A stretch of 9,792 nt of DNA from Pelotomaculum sp. UBA5255. GTDB lineage: Bacteria > Bacillota > Desulfotomaculia > Desulfotomaculales > Pelotomaculaceae. The DNA lies in contig DHTR01000083.1 of NCBI GenBank assembly GCA_002408725.1, positions 1 through 9,792 of the forward strand. Reading direction: 5' to 3'. This document shows positions 6,325 through 9,792 of this stretch, one piece after another (within the stretch, counting starts at the first letter, position 1; each line of letters opens with the position of its first letter). The position numbers and the translations under genes are program-made. Below the pieces are notes generated by a model, which saw only the letters and a program-made list of their open reading frames with translations, had not been told where the DNA came from and searched no databases.

Positions 6325-9300
6325 ATGTTTTGCGAAAAGGATTGTGAGCACTCCTTTATCAACAACATGCCCATTGGTTTTGCCTGCTATGAAATAGTAT
6401 TAGATAGTGAAGGCAATCCTGTTGATTACATCTTTATCGAGGTTAACAGGGTTTTTGAAAAGCTGATCGGCCTTGGGAAAGGAGACATTATTGGCAAAAA
6501 GTTTACAGAAGTGCAATCAGAAATAACCTGTTCCGATTTCGATTGGCTGGAGAAGTTGGGACAAGTGGCCCTAATGGGCGGAAAGATTCAATTCGAACAA
6601 CTCTTCAAGACCGCTGGCAGGTGGTATGAAGTTACTGCCTATAGTAATAATTACGGCAATCTTGCCATTATAGTATACGATATAACCCGATACAAACGGG
6701 CGGATAAGTTAATGGCAGAAAGAGAAGGGCGTTATCGTACTTCAATAGAGAATCAATTGGAGGAGTTGTGCAAGAAGACCAAGGAAGAGTTTAAAGAGAG
6801 CAGGGAGTATATCCTTGCCATTTTGAAGGCTGTGCCGGATATTATTATCAAATGCAGTCGTGAAGGTGTATACCTGGATATTATTACTTTATCCGAGGAT
6901 AAGCTGTATCAAACGGTCCAGGATTTAAGAGGTAAGAAGCTATCGGAAGTATTGCCTGAAGACGTTGCCGGCAGTGTTATGGATACGATCAAAAAGGCTT
7001 TCGTTAGAAACGAACTTCAAGTAGTAGAGTATAGCTTGGATGTACCTGCCGGCAGGTGCTGGTTCGAAGCAAGGGTCGTGCCTATCGGAGATGAGGAAGC
7101 TATTGCTTTAATCAGAGACATGACGGAAAGAAAGCTAGCTGAAAAAGTCTTGCAGGAATCCAAACAGCGCCTATCTGACATGATCAATTTCCTGCCCAAT
7201 GCAACAATCGCCATCGATTTGGAAGGAAAGGTAATAGCTTGGAATAAGGCCGTAGAAAAAATGACAGGTGTAAAAGCCGAAGACATCCTTGGTAAATGTG
7301 ACTATGCTTATGCTCTGCCATTCTACGGTAAAGCCAGGCCAATTCTGGCGGATTTAATTTTAGAAGAGCATGAAAATATTGAAAAGCTATTTAGCTTTAT
7401 CGAAAGAGACGGTGAAATACTCTATTCAGAAGGATTTATGCCTTTATTATACGGAGGAAAGGGGGCATACCTTCGGGGCAAGGCTTCTACCCTGCTTGAC
7501 ACCAATGACAATATAGTTGGAGCCATCGAGTCTTTCCATGATATTACCGGACAAAAGCTGGCCGAAAACGCGCTAAGGGAGAGCGAAGCCCGTTTACGTC
7601 AGTTTATTCAAAATTTCCAGGGTATCGCTTACCAGGTAATTTATCCAACTTGGAAGCCCACGTTTTTCTACGGAAAGGTAGAGGAGTTTACCGGCTACAT
7701 GGCGGATGACTTCATCAGTGGTAGAATATCCTGGGAGCAGCTTGTAAATCCTGGTGATCTGTCCCTGGTCATCGGTGAAAGGGAAAAACTGGTAAACATG
7801 CCGGAATACGTGGGAGATATCGAATACCGCATTACTCATAAAGATGGTTCAGTGCGTTGGTTAAGGGATATCGGACATTGGATTAATAGGGGGTCAGAGG
7901 TTTTTAGGGTCATCCAGGGAGTGATCTATGACAATACGCAGCGCAAGCAGGCCGAGATAAAACTTCAGGAAAGCGAGGCGCGCTGGCAGTTTGCCCTGGA
8001 AGGATCCGGTGACGGAGTATGGGACTGGAATGCACAAACCAACGTAGTATTTTATTCTCCTCAATGGAAGGCCATGCTGGGCTATGCGGACCATGAAATT
8101 GGAAACACCGTTGATGAGTGGCACAGTCGTGTCCACCCGGAAGACAAGAAATGCTGCCATGAAAACCTGCAAAGGCATTTCAGGGGTGAGGTAAAGGTAT
8201 ATCAAAACGAGCACCGGGTTTTTTGCAAGGATGGTACATATAAATGGATCCTGGATCGCGGGAAAGTAATTGAGTGGGCTGCCGACGGAAAACCTTTGCG
8301 TGTCATTGGAACCCATTCAGACATAACCGAACGAAAGTGCTACGAGGAACAGCTGAAATATATGAGCCTGCACGACCAGTTGACCGGCCTTTACAACCGT
8401 GTTTTTTTTGAAGAAGAGATGCGTCGTTTAAACAGCAGCAGGGAATATCCCATCACTATTGTTTCTGTCGATATCGATGACTTAAAGCTGTTTAACGACA
8501 CCCAGGGGCACAACAGGGGCGACAAACTGCTGAAAGCCTGCGCGGCAGTATTAAAACAATCCCTACGTAAATCCGATATCTTGGCCAGGATCGGAGGCGA
8601 CGAGTTTGTCGCCATTTTACCCCGGACAGACGCAAAGACCGGAGAAGAAATTGTTGATCGCATGCTTTCGCATGCCACTCTGTACAGCAGCAAACATGCC
8701 GGGTTGCCCTTGAGCATTTCCATCGGCACAGCCACGGCTGAAACCGGGGAGGTAGCACTTGAGGAAGTTTATAAAAGATCAGACGACATAATGTACAGCA
8801 AAAAATTTCAGCGAAGCGCCGGCACCAGAAGACAGATCGTTGACACCCTCCTGGTTGCTTTAGCAGGGAGGGACTATATTGACAAAGACCGTGTTCAGAG
8901 GCTTTCAGCGCTTTGCCTCGCTTTAGGAGTGCAGCTTGGTTTTTCTTCCCGGCAGCTTGATGACCTTGCCCTTCTAGCACAGGTGCATAACCTGGGCAAG
9001 GTGGGCATCCCCGATTCTATTTTATTTAAAAAGGGTCCTTTGTCGGAAGAGGAATGGGAGATCATGCGTCAACATCCGGAAAAGGGTTGCCGTATAGCTA
9101 TCTCTTCAGCGGATCTGTCGGGGGTGATAAACCTAATCTTAAAACATCACGAAAGGTGGGACGGCAGTGGTTATCCTCTGAGACTTAAGGGCGAGGAGAT
9201 ACCGGTGGAATGCCGGGTGCTGGCAATTGCCGACGCCTATGACGCCATGATCAACGACCGGCCTTACCGCAAGGCCAGGAGTAAAGAAGAGGCTATAAAT

Positions 9301-9372
9301 GAACTGAAAAGATATTCCGGCACGCAATTTGACCCGGAACTAGTGGATATTTTCCTGTCGCTGTTAGATTAG
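6325..9372 (+). CDS. Five-PAS sensor protein with GGDEF and degenerate HD-GYP domains
   Basis: Cytosolic cyclic-di-GMP signalling protein of 1015 residues with no membrane segment. Five PAS-like domains are seen at about 8-125, 160-272, 285-411, 427-543 and 553-671. Most end in DIT or a similar tail (DITGQKLAE, DITERK). The last two are of the PAS_3 type (RITHKDGSVRWL, RVFCKDGTYKWI). A coiled linker (about 130-160) follows PAS1. The GGDEF domain (about 680-838) has LTGLYNR, metal aspartates in VDIDD, the active site GGDEF (757-761) and an RKSD I-site (748-751) at the proper five-residue spacing, so cyclase activity and product inhibition are expected. The HD-GYP domain (about 845-1013) keeps H888, H917, H941-H942, D970 and GYP (949-951). 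It has R856 where the first metal histidine belongs and N889 in place of the HD aspartate, so phosphodiesterase activity is doubtful. ATG 6325 follows AGGGGG (6312-6317). It is a separate unit from the genes upstream, because a terminator precedes it. The ligands sensed are unknown. Confidence 0.93.
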   Translation: MFCEKDCEHSFINNMPIGFACYEIVLDSEGNPVDYIFIEVNRVFEKLIGLGKGDIIGKKFTEVQSEITCSDFDWLEKLGQVALMGGKIQFEQLFKTAGRWYEVTAYSNNYGNLAIIVYDITRYKRADKLMAEREGRYRTSIENQLEELCKKTKEEFKESREYILAILKAVPDIIIKCSREGVYLDIITLSEDKLYQTVQDLRGKKLSEVLPEDVAGSVMDTIKKAFVRNELQVVEYSLDVPAGRCWFEARVVPIGDEEAIALIRDMTERKLAEKVLQESKQRLSDMINFLPNATIAIDLEGKVIAWNKAVEKMTGVKAEDILGKCDYAYALPFYGKARPILADLILEEHENIEKLFSFIERDGEILYSEGFMPLLYGGKGAYLRGKASTLLDTNDNIVGAIESFHDITGQKLAENALRESEARLRQFIQNFQGIAYQVIYPTWKPTFFYGKVEEFTGYMADDFISGRISWEQLVNPGDLSLVIGEREKLVNMPEYVGDIEYRITHKDGSVRWLRDIGHWINRGSEVFRVIQGVIYDNTQRKQAEIKLQESEARWQFALEGSGDGVWDWNAQTNVVFYSPQWKAMLGYADHEIGNTVDEWHSRVHPEDKKCCHENLQRHFRGEVKVYQNEHRVFCKDGTYKWILDRGKVIEWAADGKPLRVIGTHSDITERKCYEEQLKYMSLHDQLTGLYNRVFFEEEMRRLNSSREYPITIVSVDIDDLKLFNDTQGHNRGDKLLKACAAVLKQSLRKSDILARIGGDEFVAILPRTDAKTGEEIVDRMLSHATLYSSKHAGLPLSISIGTATAETGEVALEEVYKRSDDIMYSKKFQRSAGTRRQIVDTLLVALAGRDYIDKDRVQRLSALCLALGVQLGFSSRQLDDLALLAQVHNLGKVGIPDSILFKKGPLSEEEWEIMRQHPEKGCRIAISSADLSGVINLILKHHERWDGSGYPLRLKGEEIPVECRVLAIADAYDAMINDRPYRKARSKEEAINELKRYSGTQFDPELVDIFLSLLD

Positions 9373-9436
9373 AGTTTAACTGCTCAGCTAAGTAGCTAGA
9401 TAGCGAGGCCGGAAGATATTTTCTAAGCCTTATCCC

Positions 9437-9451
9437 CGATTAAATCGTTTT
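9437..9451 (+). terminator. Weak AT-rich hairpin after the PAS-GGDEF gene
   Basis: CGAT (9437-9440) pairs with ATCG (9444-9447) around TAA, followed by TTTT (9448-9451). It lies 65 bases beyond the stop codon. The stem is only four base pairs, so it is a poor terminator. No better one is visible between 9373 and 9484, a region in which the two flanking genes converge. Confidence 0.25.
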
Positions 9452-9484
9452 ACCATCAGTTAGATTGCGTATTGTATTTTATTT

Positions 9485-9598
9485 TTATAAGTTACGGATT
9501 TCTTCTTTTTCAAGTACCGGAACCAGGTCAATTTTTACCGATTCGGTCTTGTCAAAAAAGGCGTTAAGAATGCTTTTTAATACTTCTAGAACATGCAT
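9485..9598 (-). CDS. Small 37-residue protein of unknown function
   Basis: The minus strand has a 37-codon ORF beginning MHVLEVLKSILNAFF and ending KEEIRNL. I do not recognise it. The first half reads as an amphipathic or mildly hydrophobic helix (LEVLKSILNAFF); the second half is charged (DKTESVKIDLVP, then LEKEEIRNL). It has no cysteine and no clear signal peptide. Its main support is initiation: GGAGGTGA on the minus strand (9606-9613) sits exactly seven bases before the ATG, the best ribosome binding site in the window. The open frame runs further upstream to 9709, but nothing supports those earlier codons. The gene converges with the PAS-GGDEF gene. It could be a small regulatory peptide or the first gene of a unit transcribed elsewhere, but no function can be assigned. 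Confidence 0.6.
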   Translation of the reverse strand: MHVLEVLKSILNAFFDKTESVKIDLVPVLEKEEIRNL

Positions 9599-9605
9599 TA
9601 TTAAT

Positions 9606-9613
9606 TCACCTCC
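9606..9613 (-). promoter_or_regulatory. Perfect Shine-Dalgarno site for the 37-codon ORF
   Basis: On the minus strand this reads GGAGGTGA, fully complementary to the 16S rRNA 3' end, with seven bases to the ATG at 9598. Just upstream on the same strand is TATAAT within an AT-rich stretch. It lies too close to the binding site, and without a convincing -35, to be called a promoter with confidence. Confidence 0.7.
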
Positions 9614-9792
9614 AATTATTATTATAAGATATTGTTTGAGATGAATCATTGATGAATTACTGGATCCTTTGCCAGCATGAATATCAAGCCGAACTATGTT
9701 ATATAGCACTATCCTTACTATAAATATGAAAATATCTGAATATGTTTAATAACTGGGGTTAAATATAAGATTTAAAATAATAGTGGATTTAA
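9614..9792. other. AT-rich right edge, no gene seen
   Basis: This stretch is AT-rich, with frequent stops on both strands. It probably holds the promoter region of the minus-strand small ORF. I see no confident -35/-10 pair, no hairpin with a T tract and no RNA gene. The window ends here, so anything divergent to the right cannot be judged. Confidence 0.4.

Noticed and set aside
1..9792. CRISPR arrays, tRNA or rRNA genes, prophage or toxin-antitoxin modules
   Set aside because: No regularly spaced direct repeats, no tRNA-like cloverleaf, no rRNA sequence and no phage or toxin family protein could be seen on either strand.

Overview
The window reads as chromosomal DNA from a low- to mid-GC anaerobic Firmicute. 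The best guess is a Clostridia/Peptococcaceae-type organism (Pelotomaculum or Desulfotomaculum relatives). The support is strong Shine-Dalgarno sites, the rbgA-rnhB-yraN-comM gene neighbourhood, an anaerobe-type double [4Fe-4S] QueG-like protein, and a large PAS/GGDEF/HD-GYP signalling protein. The taxonomic placement is inference from gene content, not from a marker comparison.

Layout. Bases 1-27 probably hold the last codons of lepB, followed by a small GC hairpin. Then come rbgA (98-946, ribosome-assembly GTPase), rnhB (1112-1897, RNase HII, from a TTG start) and yraN (1941-2303, UPF0102 nuclease-fold protein), all on + and probably co-transcribed. A 687-base gap (2304-2990) follows. It contains no intact gene, but it does hold a minus-strand remnant of an ADP-forming acyl-CoA synthetase, two hairpins and an extended -10 promoter. 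That promoter serves rnhA (2991-3494, RNase HI). comM/yifB (3646-5202, AAA+ Mg-chelatase-like ATPase) and a QueG-like double-cluster Fe-S protein (5235-6110) form a two-gene unit closed by an intrinsic terminator at 6120-6151.

After a spacer with a G/C-rich palindromic repeat-like element comes a 1015-residue soluble protein (6325-9372). It has five predicted PAS domains, a GGDEF domain with intact catalytic and I-site motifs, and an HD-GYP domain in which two metal-ligand positions are substituted. The right edge holds a 37-codon minus-strand ORF (9485-9598) with a perfect Shine-Dalgarno sequence.

How the genes fit together. The left half is a housekeeping cluster for ribosome maturation and nucleic-acid maintenance. 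It carries both RNase H classes and a DNA-uptake/recombination-associated ATPase. The right half is a cyclic-di-GMP signalling gene that appears to be its own unit. I found no clear new multigene system. The most interesting points are the degenerate HD-GYP domain, the decayed synthetase fragment inside the housekeeping cluster, and the small well-initiated ORF at the right end.
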